A DNA stretch of 64,000 bases from an uncultured Candidatus Melainabacteria bacterium (GTDB taxonomy: Bacteria; Cyanobacteriota; Vampirovibrionia; Gastranaerophilales; Gastranaerophilaceae), in the NCBI GenBank assembly GCA_934747335.1, contig CAKVGS010000003.1:48884-112883 (forward strand), given 5' to 3'. Made by a program: the position numbers and the translations under genes. Positions within the stretch are counted from its first letter, which is position 1; the number at the start of each line of letters is the position of its first letter. Of this stretch, positions 40,482 to 49,787 are shown piece by piece. A model generated the notes under the pieces. That model saw only the letters and a list, made by a program, of their open reading frames with translations, was not told where the DNA came from and ran no database searches.

Positions 40482-40612
40482 TTACCACCTTCATCAGCCC
40501 TTCGGGCAGCTTCTCTCCTCAAGGGAGAAACCGTAGAATGCGCTAAACTAACGCAAGTAACCGCTTCGCCCTTGAGGGGAGAAGCTGCCCGAAGGGCTGA
40601 TGAGGGTGGTAA
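40482..40612. repeat. Family C-related long palindrome
   Basis: Left TTTTTACCACCTTCATCAGC and right GCTGATGAGGGTGGTAAAA mirror each other, with GGGCAGCTTCTCTCCTCAAGG inside (quoted partly as GGGCAGCTTCTC). The centre CTAACGCAAGTAACC is also in the element at 34183-34306. Confidence 0.8.
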
Positions 40613-40624
40613 AATATAGACAAT

Positions 40625-41431
40625 CTACAAATAGCACTTAGGTTCTTGTCCAACCACACCTGCATAAAGTTCAACATATTGTTTTGCAGGGCTTGAATCA
40701 ATTTTTGTAAATAAAACTTCTTCAATTTGGAAAAATCCCACATCACCTGTCATTTCAACCGTAATCTTAATCGGCTTCTTTTCTCCGTGTTGAATTCTTA
40801 TTCTATCAATAGCATTTGCAGAATATTTATGAATATCGCCGACTTTTGGCGTTGTATTCATTGCAAGAGGTATTCTCGCACGACCTTTTGTCATGTCGCA
40901 TCCGTCTGCAATCAGAATAATTCCCGCTTCTGTTGAGTGGATTTTTCGAGATGCCATGTGACCGATAATCGCCTCAATTACAAGTGAGCGAATAACAACG
41001 CGTCTGTGTAAATCGTTTGGCAAAATGTGCATCAAAGCTCTTTCAACAAGCGGTTTCGCTAAAATTACAGACATTTCTTCGTGACCTTGACGTCCTATCA
41101 TCATGCCTAAATCGTGCATTAAACCTGCCAAAATTACCGCGCACATACTATCTTCAAAAGTCCCGATTTCTTCTTTTTCAAGCGAAGTTTTAATTCCGCA
41201 TTCATGAAGAATATTTAGCATTTTGATAGAGTTCGCTGCAACTTGTCGCATGTGAACAGGTCCGTGGTCATTGTAGCCCAAACGTTTGATTGAAACATTG
41301 TTAGCATAATCCTGCATTTCTTGAAGTTCTCCGTCTTCAAACAGGTATTGCGCAAGTTCCAAACATAGAGGGTGACTTTGTAGTCTTTTAAGAATCTTAG
41401 ATTCTACTGATATTTCTTTTACTGATTTCAT
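40625..41431 (-). CDS. HD-domain phosphohydrolase
   Basis: A 268-residue protein with a metal-dependent HD domain: YNDHGPVHMRQVAANSIKML for the first His, LMHDLGMMIGRQGHEEMS for the HD pair, and a following AGIILIADGCDMTKGRARI segment for the last Asp. The enzyme could hydrolyse a cyclic or phosphorylated nucleotide. The C-terminal part contains a beta domain (PIKITVEMTGDVGFFQIEEVLF) of unknown use. No neighbour suggests the substrate. Confidence 0.88.
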   Translation of the reverse strand: MKSVKEISVESKILKRLQSHPLCLELAQYLFEDGELQEMQDYANNVSIKRLGYNDHGPVHMRQVAANSIKMLNILHECGIKTSLEKEEIGTFEDSMCAVILAGLMHDLGMMIGRQGHEEMSVILAKPLVERALMHILPNDLHRRVVIRSLVIEAIIGHMASRKIHSTEAGIILIADGCDMTKGRARIPLAMNTTPKVGDIHKYSANAIDRIRIQHGEKKPIKITVEMTGDVGFFQIEEVLFTKIDSSPAKQYVELYAGVVGQEPKCYL

Positions 41432-41491
41432 AGCTCTACCTATATTTTAGCACATGTTTTTAATAAAATAAACCGCATCGAAAAGCGAAAC

Positions 41492-41899
41492 TTATTTTCT
41501 TTTACAAACTTTCTTGAACACATCTTCAAAACTTTCCACGGGTTCTAATCTGTAACCGCAGTGTTCTGCAAGCGTTCCGCCCATCTTAAACAATTCTTCT
41601 TGCGGATATCTTCTGCAAATTCCGGGGCGTTTTTTATGAATTTTGCATTTGTTAGTTTCTTTATCTAAATTCATACACTCAAAAACAAGTCCGGTTTCAT
41701 CTTTATCAATAATTTTAAGATAAGTGTAAAAAGGGTGTAGTTTTTGTAACCTATGAAATTCTTCTTCTGTTTGAATAACCTCTTTATGCTTAACATAAAT
41801 CTTCTGACAGCAACGACCGCAGGCATTACAAGAGCCTGTGCGATAGTATTTTCTTTTTAAGATATACAAATAAAAAAACTTTTTTAATTTCTTAAACAT
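41492..41899 (-). CDS. YkgJ-type cysteine-cluster (Fe-S or zinc) protein
   Basis: A 135-residue protein with the CxxCxxCC motif (GSCNACGRCC, starting at about residue 24), then NKCKIHKKRPGICRRYPQE and a last cysteine in AEHCGY. This is the YkgJ family, thought to bind an iron-sulfur cluster or zinc. Start chosen at MFKKLKKFF: that ATG overlaps the stop of the TPR gene by eight bases, so the pair is translationally coupled. Role unclear. Confidence 0.82.
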   Translation of the reverse strand: MFKKLKKFFYLYILKRKYYRTGSCNACGRCCQKIYVKHKEVIQTEEEFHRLQKLHPFYTYLKIIDKDETGLVFECMNLDKETNKCKIHKKRPGICRRYPQEELFKMGGTLAEHCGYRLEPVESFEDVFKKVCKRK

Positions 41900-43073
41900 T
41901 AACAACTCTTGACTTTGCAAATCTGTATTCCGATGAGTTTTCATTAGCAAGAAGCATAGCTTTTGAGTAATATTTATTTGAAGTCTTAAAATCGCCTTCT
42001 TTATACAAAGCTTCGCCTTTTTCTAAACATGTTTTAATTATGCGAGTTTCAGGATTGATGAATGATTTAATTCTATCAATTTTATCGCCCAATTCGCTAT
42101 GCAATTCTTCTTTCAATATCACACAGTTTTCGTATTCTAAAAGTGCCATGTGATAATTGTTATCATCGTAATATCTGTCAGCCCATTCTTTGTGACCTTT
42201 GTAACTCAAATCATCAAACGAAGAATTCAAATCTTTTATAACCTGCAAAGTTCTTAAATATTCTGATTGATTGTGAATAACAAGCGGTAAAAGCCTTCTC
42301 ATTGTGCAATAAGCAGCCGTATAATCGCCGAGATTTATGAATACAGACGCAAGTTTCTGCAAAACATCCAAAGATTTGTTATCCAAGCATAAAGCCTGTT
42401 TCAAGAAAATCATCGCGTGCATATTGTCGTTTTCTTCCAAGTAGGCTTTTCCTAATGCCAAATTTATGTCAAAACTAACAGGCATGTTTTTTACAGCAAA
42501 AGTCAAATACTCAACAGCTTCCGAGTAGTTTCTGACCGAAATAGCACGTTGAGCCTTTTGCATAAATTCTTTACCGATTTCGTTACAGCGGTTAATACTG
42601 TTTTTGATTGTTGAGTATGATTGACCTCTATCTTTGGCGTATTTGAGGTATTTTTCGTAATAAAAAACTGATTGGAATTTCATATTTTTAGAAAAATACG
42701 AAGTCGCAAGATTTAAACAAACAGCTTCATCATCAGGTTTGTAAGCGTAAGCCGAAACCCAATTTTCAATCGCGTTTTTTAAATCTTCACGTTTATAGAA
42801 AATATTACCCAAATAAAGATAAGAAGGGTTTTTTAAACTTTCTAATCCGATAGATTTTTTGAAATATTCTTCTGCTGGCAGTAAGTCGTTGAGTTTGTAG
42901 TAGCAGCGTCCGATTTCGTAATAAAGTTTAAAAGATATACTCGTATTAAGCATATCCAAATAAAGCCTCAATGCTGAAGAGTAATCACCTTTAGAATAGT
43001 GGTTCTTCGCAGCTTCAAGTCTTTTGTTTTCTAAATCTGAATTGTCGACAATATAATAATCAGACGATACCAT
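41892..43073 (-). CDS. TPR-repeat protein
   Basis: A 393-residue soluble protein built almost entirely of TPR helices. Clear units are AAKNHYSKGDYSSALRLY, YYEIGRCYYKLNDLLPAEEYF, YLYLGNIFYKREDLKNAIENW, and AYLEENDNMHAMIFLKQA; further ones follow. No signal peptide, no enzyme domain, so it should serve as a protein scaffold in the cytoplasm. Ends inside the start of the cysteine-cluster gene. The partner is not known. Confidence 0.87.
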   Translation of the reverse strand: MVSSDYYIVDNSDLENKRLEAAKNHYSKGDYSSALRLYLDMLNTSISFKLYYEIGRCYYKLNDLLPAEEYFKKSIGLESLKNPSYLYLGNIFYKREDLKNAIENWVSAYAYKPDDEAVCLNLATSYFSKNMKFQSVFYYEKYLKYAKDRGQSYSTIKNSINRCNEIGKEFMQKAQRAISVRNYSEAVEYLTFAVKNMPVSFDINLALGKAYLEENDNMHAMIFLKQALCLDNKSLDVLQKLASVFINLGDYTAAYCTMRRLLPLVIHNQSEYLRTLQVIKDLNSSFDDLSYKGHKEWADRYYDDNNYHMALLEYENCVILKEELHSELGDKIDRIKSFINPETRIIKTCLEKGEALYKEGDFKTSNKYYSKAMLLANENSSEYRFAKSRVVNV

Positions 43074-43091
43074 AGCTGTATTCTATCACAT

Positions 43092-43442
43092 TTACAGCTC
43101 TAAATCACCTAACAATTTAGAATTTGTTACAAGTTCTTTTAACACATCATCTTCAAATGGGTCAACAACACCATCTTTGAATAATTCTTGCATTTTTTCT
43201 AAATATGAAATATTGTCTTTGTCGCTGGTTGCTATTTTAGTGAACTTATTTATATCAAGATCTCTTTGGAAAAGTTCCATTGCGTTAGAAGAAATCTCTG
43301 TTTTATCAACATAAGGGTTTGAATTATACCCTGCTTTTTGAAGATTGGCTCTAACTGAAGCAAGGTTAATAACATTGCTCGCATTGTTTAATTGAGAGTT
43401 ATAAAACAAACCATTATTATTGTCATTAATATTGTTGAACAT
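43092..43442 (-). CDS. Uncharacterised small soluble protein
   Basis: I do not recognise a family. The 116-residue protein MFNNINDNNNGLFYNSQLNN is Asn-rich at the start, then has a hydrophobic pattern (NVINLASVRANLQKAGY) and an acidic C-terminal half with EDDVLKELVTN. No signal peptide or membrane segment. It is 18 bases from the TPR gene on the same strand and could be in its operon. The start has only a weak ribosome site (GGGGCAGT). Confidence 0.6.
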   Translation of the reverse strand: MFNNINDNNNGLFYNSQLNNASNVINLASVRANLQKAGYNSNPYVDKTEISSNAMELFQRDLDINKFTKIATSDKDNISYLEKMQELFKDGVVDPFEDDVLKELVTNSKLLGDLEL

Positions 43443-43530
43443 ACTGCCCCAATCTCCCCAATTATTTTCTTACATTATCATACATTTTTTTCGATTTGTT
43501 ATCAACCGTTTGGAGGAATTTTCGAGCAAA

Positions 43531-44985
43531 CTATAAAACAATTTCAGAAATTAGTGCATCATTTTCTGTTAAGATTGGAAGCTCAGCTATAAATGAATTA
43601 TCATTGTTTTTGGCACTTAAAAAGATTCTGCCTTCATTTGCTTCTATAACTTTACGACAGAAATACAAACCCAGCCCAATGCCATTACTGCATTGTAAAG
43701 GTTCGCCACAAACGTATTTATCAAAAATTTGTTCTTTTAAGGCTTGTGATATTTCATCACTCTTGTTTTTGATTGCAAAATAAATGCAATTATTTTCTTT
43801 ATACAAATCAATCTTTAACGTAGAATTGTCGTAAGCATAATTTATACCGTTGTTTAGCATGTTACCAACAACACGGCGCATTTGAATTTCATCTGCATAA
43901 AGTTTGTCATTTTCGTTCAATGATGAAGATATTTCTATCTTGACATTTTTACTTAATGCTAAATCATTTATTTCTTTTGCACATTTATGAACCATTTTGT
44001 ATAAATCAAAGTAAGTTCTGTTCAAAATGATGGTACCGTTGTTGTCTTTGCCGCTTTTCAATAATGAATAAAGCATTTCTTTCATGTATTTAGAAGATTC
44101 TAAAATCATATCAACGATTTCTTTTTGTGCAGGCAAAAGTTCGCCGAACATTCCCTTGTTTAAAAGTTCAAGAGAACTGATTTGTGCTTGAAGCGGATTT
44201 TTTAAATCGTGGCTTAAAGTTGCTAAAAATAAACTCTTTTGAGTTTCCAAACGTTTTTCATTATCAATATTTTTTGCAATTGTTACAAGCCCCATTATAT
44301 CATTTTCTTCAGTAAGGATTGGTGCTTTGTTAATACGATACCAATGAGTTTTGCCATCAAGATCTTTGGCAGTTTTTATTTTTCTTAAATTCTTTTTATT
44401 TTGTAATACATAATTATCTTCGTTGGCAGTTTCTGCTTCTGCTGACGGTACATCAAGCTGAATGTCGTCTGAGTAATGATCAATGCCTTTTAATACAAAA
44501 TCTCTTGAATGTTCATTTGCAACAATTAAGTTGCGGTCTTTGTCTTTCATATAAACAATGATTGGAAGATTTTTTAATAATGTATGTAATTGATAATTTT
44601 TAGCAATTAATTTTGCTTTTAAACATTCTTCGTTTGTAACATCGACAGAAACCGCAAAAATACCTTTCATAACTCCGTTTTCAATTATAGGAGTTACGGT
44701 TTGTTTTATAATTTTGTTATGTGAATAAACAAAAGTAATAGATTGAATTTCTTGAGTTTTGATTACTTTTTTAGAACACTCTTCTAATATATCTACACAA
44801 TTAAACGGAATTACATCACGTAATTTTTTGCCTAGAATGTTTTCATCATCTTTACGGCCAATTAGATTGCAAAAAGCCTTATTGTAAGCCATATATCTCA
44901 AAGATAAATCTTTAACAGTGACAATATCTTCACAATATTCTAAAACTGCATTTAATAAATGTTCTTTACTTTTAGTATTAACCAT
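43531..44985 (-). CDS. PAS-domain sensor histidine kinase (cytoplasmic)
   Basis: A 484-residue kinase without membrane segments. Two PAS domains cover about residues 10-115 (VTVKDLSLRYMAYNKAFC) and 130-235 (VYMKDKDRNLIVAN). The H-box SHDLKNPLQ lies near residue 265, followed by a HATPase domain: N-box GNMLNNGINYAY and G-box GIGLGLYFCRK. It should autophosphorylate in response to an internal or redox/ligand signal. No response-regulator gene is beside it, so the partner lies elsewhere. Confidence 0.92.
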   Translation of the reverse strand: MVNTKSKEHLLNAVLEYCEDIVTVKDLSLRYMAYNKAFCNLIGRKDDENILGKKLRDVIPFNCVDILEECSKKVIKTQEIQSITFVYSHNKIIKQTVTPIIENGVMKGIFAVSVDVTNEECLKAKLIAKNYQLHTLLKNLPIIVYMKDKDRNLIVANEHSRDFVLKGIDHYSDDIQLDVPSAEAETANEDNYVLQNKKNLRKIKTAKDLDGKTHWYRINKAPILTEENDIMGLVTIAKNIDNEKRLETQKSLFLATLSHDLKNPLQAQISSLELLNKGMFGELLPAQKEIVDMILESSKYMKEMLYSLLKSGKDNNGTIILNRTYFDLYKMVHKCAKEINDLALSKNVKIEISSSLNENDKLYADEIQMRRVVGNMLNNGINYAYDNSTLKIDLYKENNCIYFAIKNKSDEISQALKEQIFDKYVCGEPLQCSNGIGLGLYFCRKVIEANEGRIFLSAKNNDNSFIAELPILTENDALISEIVL

Positions 44986-45069
44986 AAAATCAATTCCGAT
45001 AGGTAAATTTTACTATTTTTTATCTTTTAAGACAATTAACCTGTTGGCTATATTTAGTATAATGAAACA

Positions 45070-46146
45070 TTAAAACATTTCTTTTGCTTCTATTGGTGTT
45101 ATTTTAAATTCTTTAACTTGTTTTTTTTCACAAGGAATTATGAATGTAATTTTATCGCTTGATGCCTTTTTATCTTTTTTCATAATCTCAACAAGTTTTT
45201 CTGTCGGATATTTTTTATTAAGCGGTTTAAATCCGTATTTCGTTAATAATTCTATTGAAAGTCTGTAATATGAGTAGCTTATGTATTCTTTTTTATAAGC
45301 CCAATCAATTATAAAAAACATACCTAAAACAACGGCTTCACCGTGTGTATATTTTTTGTATTTCGTAATTGTTTCCAAAGCGTGAGCAAGTGTATGTCCA
45401 AAATTCAAAATCTTTCTTAATCCGCCTTCTTTTTCATCCTGATTTACAACTGCGATTTTTAAATGCAGACAATATTCAATCATTCTGATGATAGTTAAAG
45501 GCTCTTTTTCCATAATCTTGTCACAACCGAGTGTCAAAAATTCAAACAAGTAAAGCGGGGTCTCATATTTGCAGCTTTCTTCAATAAATGCGTATTTTAA
45601 AACTTCGCCCATTCCTGACAAAAACTGTCGTTTATCAAGCGTATCAAGAAAATTTATATTGATATAAACCGCTTTCGGCTGATAAAATGTGCCGATAATG
45701 TTTTTAGCTTCGGCTAAATCAATTGCTGTTTTACCGCCGACAGAAGAATCAACAGCAGAAAGCAATGTGGTTGGAACTTGGATATAATCAATTCCGCGCA
45801 TATAAGTTGAGGCTACAAAGCCTGTTATATCGCCAACAACACCACCGCCAACAGCAATCATAATGTCATTTCTTGTTAAACCGCGCTCAATTGCTTGCTT
45901 CATTATTTTAAGATAGTTTTTGTAATTCTTTTCTTTTTCGCCATCTTTTAACACAAAAACTTCTTCTTCCGAAAAATTAAGTTCGCTAAAATACAAATCA
46001 TAAACTTTTTTAGACATTACAACAAGACGCTTTTGACCGCGCGTTGCGTCATAAAGGTCTTGATTAAGTTTTGCAAAACTATTGTCCGAAATTTCAATCG
46101 GATATTCTTTGTTATCACTGATTTGGACTTTAAGAATTTGCCTCAT
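45070..46146 (-). CDS. aroB: 3-dehydroquinate synthase
   Basis: Second step of the shikimate pathway; a zinc/NAD enzyme that closes DAHP to dehydroquinate. The 358-residue protein has DGEKEKNY, the GGGVVGDITGFVASTYMRG motif, PTTLLSAVDSSVGGKTAID, and the metal His in NFGHTLAHALE and YTHGEAVVLGM. Its start overlaps aroK by 17 bases. Third gene of the aroC-aroK-aroB unit. Confidence 0.97.
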   Translation of the reverse strand: MRQILKVQISDNKEYPIEISDNSFAKLNQDLYDATRGQKRLVVMSKKVYDLYFSELNFSEEEVFVLKDGEKEKNYKNYLKIMKQAIERGLTRNDIMIAVGGGVVGDITGFVASTYMRGIDYIQVPTTLLSAVDSSVGGKTAIDLAEAKNIIGTFYQPKAVYININFLDTLDKRQFLSGMGEVLKYAFIEESCKYETPLYLFEFLTLGCDKIMEKEPLTIIRMIEYCLHLKIAVVNQDEKEGGLRKILNFGHTLAHALETITKYKKYTHGEAVVLGMFFIIDWAYKKEYISYSYYRLSIELLTKYGFKPLNKKYPTEKLVEIMKKDKKASSDKITFIIPCEKKQVKEFKITPIEAKEMF

Positions 46147-46639
46147 TTATAATAAACCTTACAATTTCATCTTCACTCATTGCGCTTGTATCAATTGTGT
46201 AGTGCGCTTTTTGATAGTTTTCTTCTCGTTTTTTAATCAAATCTGCTAAGACTTGGCGTGGATTTTCTTTCTGCAAAAGAGGTCTGGTCGAATCCTCTGA
46301 TATTCTATAATATAATATATCAAGGTCAGATTTCAAATAAAAAACTTTACCGAACTTCAATAAAGTTGCTCGATTATCAGGATTTTCAAACGAACCGCCA
46401 CCTGTTGAAATGATTTTGTTTTTGCCCGTACAAACCATTTTGATTGTGTCGTATTCCAATTTTCTAAAATAATCTTCCGAAAATTTCGCGAAAATATCAG
46501 AAACTTTCATTCCCTGAGTTTTTTCAATAACACTGTCAATATCAATGTGGATATAGCTATCAAGCTGTTTTGCCAACAAAGTTCCGATTGTAGTTTTCCC
46601 GCTTGCAGGCATGCCGACAAGAACGATATTATTCGCCAT
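46130..46639 (-). CDS. aroK: Shikimate kinase
   Basis: Phosphorylates shikimate at the 3-hydroxyl. The 169-residue protein has Walker A GMPASGKTTIG (residues 8-18), shikimate-binding HIDIDSVIE, EDYFRKLE, and the STGGGSFENPDNR block, with the adenine-loop-like RISEDSTRPLL. Overlaps aroC by 11 bases and aroB by 17, so the three are tightly coupled. Confidence 0.96.
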   Translation of the reverse strand: MANNIVLVGMPASGKTTIGTLLAKQLDSYIHIDIDSVIEKTQGMKVSDIFAKFSEDYFRKLEYDTIKMVCTGKNKIISTGGGSFENPDNRATLLKFGKVFYLKSDLDILYYRISEDSTRPLLQKENPRQVLADLIKKREENYQKAHYTIDTSAMSEDEIVRFIINEANS

Positions 46640-47792
46640 AATGTGCCTTCATTTCTACGAAATTATCACCGCCGATTTTTGTTAAAAGTTCATCAGCAAG
46701 AATAATTGCAACTCTAGCTTCTGCTACAACAGCACACGCAGGAACTGCGCAAGTATCAGAACGTTCAAAATGTGCGCTTGCTGGCTGCATGTCTTTTATA
46801 TCAACAGTTGCAAGCGGTTTGCGCATAGTAGGAATTGCTTTCATTGTTCCTTTGATTACAAGGGCTTCGCCGTTTGTCATTCCGCCTTCTATTCCGCCTG
46901 CGTTATTTGTATGGCGATAAACATTTTTGTTCTTAACAAAAATTTCATCATGCATTTGAGAACCTTTTAAGGATGCTGCGTCAACGCCTGCGCCTACTTC
47001 AACAGCTTTAACCGCAGGAATACTCATAACTGCTTGCGCTAAACGTCCGTCTAAACATTTGTCCCAGTGTACGTAAGAACCTAAGCCGACAGGAAGGTTG
47101 CCGAAAATTACTTCAAATTTTCCGCCTAATGTATCTCCTGCTTGAGCGGCTTCGTCAATTGCGTTGCGCATTCTGTCTGCCGTTAAATCATCTGCACATC
47201 TCACGTCTGATTTTTCAGCTTTTTCTTTTATTAAAGTATAAGTTTTCGGGTAAAAATCGAGTTTTACATTCCCGATTTGCACAACATGAGAAAAACCCAT
47301 TATGCCGAATTCTTTAAGGATTTGTTTAGCAACAGAACCTACTGCAACTTCAATGGCTGTTTTTCTTGCGCTTGAGCGTTCCAAGACATTTCTGAGGTCG
47401 GTAAAATTGTATTTAATAGAACCCGCATAATCAGCATGTCCGGGGCGAACGGTTGTGAAAGATTTTTCTTCAATCTTTTTTAAGGTTTCTTGTGCAGGGT
47501 AATCTTGATGCTCGGTGTTCATAACCTCTTGCCAATTTTCGTAATCTTTGTTTTTGATTTCAAGACAAATCGGCGCACCTGTTGATTTACCGAAGCGCAC
47601 ACCAGATTTAATTTCGACTGTGTCTTTTTCAATCTTCATTCTGCCGCCGCGACCATATCCGACTTGGCGACGTGCCAAATCTTCATTAATTACGGAGGCT
47701 TTGATTCTGATTCCTGCAGGAATTCCTTCTATAATCGCGTTCAGGCATTTGCCGTGACTTTCGCCCGAAGTTAAAAATCTAAATCTGTTCAT
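46629..47792 (-). CDS. aroC: Chorismate synthase
   Basis: Removes phosphate from EPSP to make chorismate, using reduced flavin. From MNRFRFLTSGESHGKCLN it has 387 residues. Seen: SGESHG, YGRGGRMKIE, TTVRPGHADYAGSIKY, the ERSSARKTA flavin motif, and GGIEGGMTNGEALV. Start chosen because a longer frame precedes it only through the promoter. A TATAAT sits seven bases before the ATG with no Shine-Dalgarno, so the message may be leaderless. The unit lacks aroA and aroE here. Confidence 0.96.
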   Translation of the reverse strand: MNRFRFLTSGESHGKCLNAIIEGIPAGIRIKASVINEDLARRQVGYGRGGRMKIEKDTVEIKSGVRFGKSTGAPICLEIKNKDYENWQEVMNTEHQDYPAQETLKKIEEKSFTTVRPGHADYAGSIKYNFTDLRNVLERSSARKTAIEVAVGSVAKQILKEFGIMGFSHVVQIGNVKLDFYPKTYTLIKEKAEKSDVRCADDLTADRMRNAIDEAAQAGDTLGGKFEVIFGNLPVGLGSYVHWDKCLDGRLAQAVMSIPAVKAVEVGAGVDAASLKGSQMHDEIFVKNKNVYRHTNNAGGIEGGMTNGEALVIKGTMKAIPTMRKPLATVDIKDMQPASAHFERSDTCAVPACAVVAEARVAIILADELLTKIGGDNFVEMKAHYGE

Positions 47793-47798
47793 AGAGAT

Positions 47799-47804
47799 AT
47801 TATA
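47799..47804 (-). promoter_or_regulatory. -10 box implying leaderless aroC transcription
   Basis: TATAAT (minus strand) ends seven bases before the ATG, so the transcript would begin at or next to the start codon. A weak -35 candidate (ATGACG) lies 18 bases further up. Confidence 0.5.
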
Positions 47805-47876
47805 TAACAAAATAAAAAAGAGCGTCATGTCGCAATTTTGCGATTATATGTGATTTAAAGCCAAAAGGAAAAAGTT

Positions 47877-48188
47877 TTATTTATCTTCATCTTTCTTTGA
47901 CTTGTTATCATCGCTAAATGCTTCGCCAATTCCTGCTCCGACAGCAGCTCCGCCTATTGTATAAGCACCGACTATGAACGGAATTGCTGCTCCGCCTGAA
48001 ATTAAGGTAATTGCGGCAGCACCTAAAATTCCGCCAATTGTTGCACCGGCAGCGGCTTTGCCCTTAAAAGATACTGTATCAACAGGTGCTGTTTGTGATA
48101 CAGGTGGTTGCTGTCCTCTAAACTTAGGAGTCTTTCTAACTCTTGAATGACCATTAACGTTGTAAGACTGAATAGCACTAACTTTCAT
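47877..48188 (-). CDS. Small glycine-zipper membrane protein with two F-x-G motifs
   Basis: A 103-residue protein from MKVSAIQSYNVNGHSRVRKT (ribosome site GAGGATAA). It carries two copies of the short motif, TPKFRGQQ (residues 20-27) and DTVSFKGKAA (37-46). Residues 47-85 are a Gly/Ala-rich double membrane helix (AAAGATIGGILGAAAITLIS, IVGAYTIGGAAVGAGIGEAF) of glycine-zipper type. The tail is Asp/Lys-rich. Function unknown. It illustrates the motif that recurs in other proteins of this window. Confidence 0.7.
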   Translation of the reverse strand: MKVSAIQSYNVNGHSRVRKTPKFRGQQPPVSQTAPVDTVSFKGKAAAGATIGGILGAAAITLISGGAAIPFIVGAYTIGGAAVGAGIGEAFSDDNKSKKDEDK

Positions 48189-48307
48189 ATTCTTATCCTC
48201 GCACTCATAAACACACGCATGCAATATACAGTAAAAATGGCATTTTGTCAATGTTTTAGTCACAAAATGTTACATTTTTTTATTGTCTTATACAAAAATT
48301 TTATAAA

Positions 48308-48661
48308 TTATTTAGCAACCTTTACATTCATATAATCAATAGCATAGTCTGTTTTTTCAGCGCCTTGAGTGAAGTTGATAGGAATTCTTGCTGTTCTAGA
48401 GCAAGCTTTCACTGTCCAAATTTCGCTCCAAGTGTTATTATTCTTAGGTTTGGAGATTTCTGTGTTAACAATTGCAAAATCTTCACAACCTTGAGCTGCA
48501 ACTCTTAATGAATAATAATAGATTGGCATAATCATTTGTGATTGGAGTTTTGAATCTGTAATAGATTTTCCTTTAACAGGAATTGTGTTATCAAAATTGT
48601 ACGCAAATACTGCAGTTGATACCATTAATAGTGATAAAATTAATAATTGTAGTTTTTTCAT
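48308..48661 (-). CDS. Small secreted protein, unknown function
   Basis: A 117-residue exported protein: signal peptide MKKLQLLILSLLMVSTAVFA, then a soluble region with two cysteines (AAQGCEDFAIV and VKACSRTARIP) that could form a disulfide. The body has predicted beta strands and an IDYMNVKVAK end. AAAGGAG before the start. No family recognised. It lies between two convergent or tandem uncharacterised genes and flagellin. Confidence 0.65.
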   Translation of the reverse strand: MKKLQLLILSLLMVSTAVFAYNFDNTIPVKGKSITDSKLQSQMIMPIYYYSLRVAAQGCEDFAIVNTEISKPKNNNTWSEIWTVKACSRTARIPINFTQGAEKTDYAIDYMNVKVAK

Positions 48662-48751
48662 TAAAAACTCCTTTCGCTATTCCACAACATATCTGTGCCA
48701 ATTTTAACACAAAACTACGAAAATATACAAGAGTTTAAAGTTATAAAGTTA

Positions 48752-48782
48752 CGAAAAAGCAAGGACTTTAAAGTCCTTGCTT
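48752..48782 (-). terminator. Rho-independent terminator of flagellin
   Basis: AAGCAAGGACTTT and AAAGTCCTTGCTT form a perfect 26-base palindrome, followed on the minus strand by TTTTTC. Confidence 0.85.
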
Positions 48783-48809
48783 CTAATAGGGTAAATATAT
48801 CCCTCAAAA

Positions 48810-49664
48810 TTATAGTAAGTTCAATGCTATACTTGGGGTTTGGTTTGCAGTTGCCAACAATGTTGCTGAAGCTTGTTGAAGAATTTGAGCTTTGATATAG
48901 TTTGAAGATTCTTCCGCAACATCCGCATCTCTTAATGTTGATAATGAAGATGTGATGTTTTCAGTTTGAACACCGATTGATTCAACAGCTGATTCAATTC
49001 TGTTTTGTGCCGCACCTAATGTAGTTACACGACCTGAAATTTCGTTAATAACTTCATCAATCTTATCAAGCATAGAGCTTGCAGCTGTGCCTTTCTTCAA
49101 ACCTGCGCATTTTTCTGCAACATCAGCTTTTTCTTCTCCAAATAATGATTTGATATCACCTTTTTCAAATAATGAAGCGTCTAGTGTAATTTGGCTATCT
49201 GCTGAACTGTATAAACCAACTTGAAGATTAATATCGCCCATTGAACCGTCCATCATTTTCAAACCGTTAAATTCACAGTTTGCTGCGATACGGTCAACTT
49301 CATCAAGTCTTGCAGTGATTTCTGATTGAATTGCTTTTAATGAATCAGAACCGTAAGTTCCGTTTGCTGCTTGTTCTGTCAAATCTCTTACACGTTGTAA
49401 GTGTGATGAAACTAGAGAGTAGGTGTCTTCTAGTGTTGTCATCATGTCAGCACCTGTTGCTGCGTTGTCTGCTGCTACATCCAATGAACCTAATTGAGTT
49501 TCCCAATTTCTTGCGATAGAATAACCTGCAGCGTTGTCTGATGCGTGGTTAATTTTGTAACCTGTTGTCATTCTTTCAATCGCATTGTTCAATGAAGATG
49601 TTGCTTTGCTCAAGTTTGATTGAACAATCATTGATGATAGGTTTGTGTTAATTGTTAGTGCCAT
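48810..49664 (-). CDS. fliC: Flagellin
   Basis: The 284-residue filament subunit. N-terminal MALTINTNLSSMIVQSNLSK and GYKINHASDNAAGYSIA are the conserved D0/D1 start, with AIERMTTG and QSEITARLDEVDRIA following. The C-terminal TEN-x-SSLSTLRDADVAEESSNYIK and ILQQASATLLATANQTPSIALNLL close the D0 coil. The central variable domain is short, giving a small flagellin. The start MALT has an AAGGAG site; a longer frame adds 12 residues. No clear sigma-28 box precedes it, although the direct repeat at 49765-49787 is shared with two sigma-28 genes. Confidence 0.96.
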   Translation of the reverse strand: MALTINTNLSSMIVQSNLSKATSSLNNAIERMTTGYKINHASDNAAGYSIARNWETQLGSLDVAADNAATGADMMTTLEDTYSLVSSHLQRVRDLTEQAANGTYGSDSLKAIQSEITARLDEVDRIAANCEFNGLKMMDGSMGDINLQVGLYSSADSQITLDASLFEKGDIKSLFGEEKADVAEKCAGLKKGTAASSMLDKIDEVINEISGRVTTLGAAQNRIESAVESIGVQTENITSSLSTLRDADVAEESSNYIKAQILQQASATLLATANQTPSIALNLL

Positions 49665-49764
49665 GTTATACTCCTTTCTGGCTTGTCCTACATGATGCAT
49701 CCTTGCATCTCATATTTTTTAAATTCCACACTTCAAAAATTAGTAACGCTTTTTGATTTAAAGA

Positions 49765-49787
49765 TTTACAAATCGTTACAATAGAGG
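49765..49787 (-). promoter_or_regulatory. Direct repeat upstream of flagellin, shared with sigma-28 genes
   Basis: TTTACAAATCGTTACAAT (plus view) followed by AGAGG matches 9441-9462 in 17 of 18 positions, and 14326-14344 more loosely. It lies about 100 bases before the flagellin start. An activator or UP-element site is likely. Confidence 0.6.

Noticed and set aside
45689..45712. GCCGATAA inside aroB as a sigma-28 box
   Set aside because: No TAAAGTTT-like -35 at the right spacing and it is inside a gene.
47548..47757. Plus-strand frames opposite aroC and other genes
   Set aside because: Shadows of the coding strand; no ribosome sites and poor composition.
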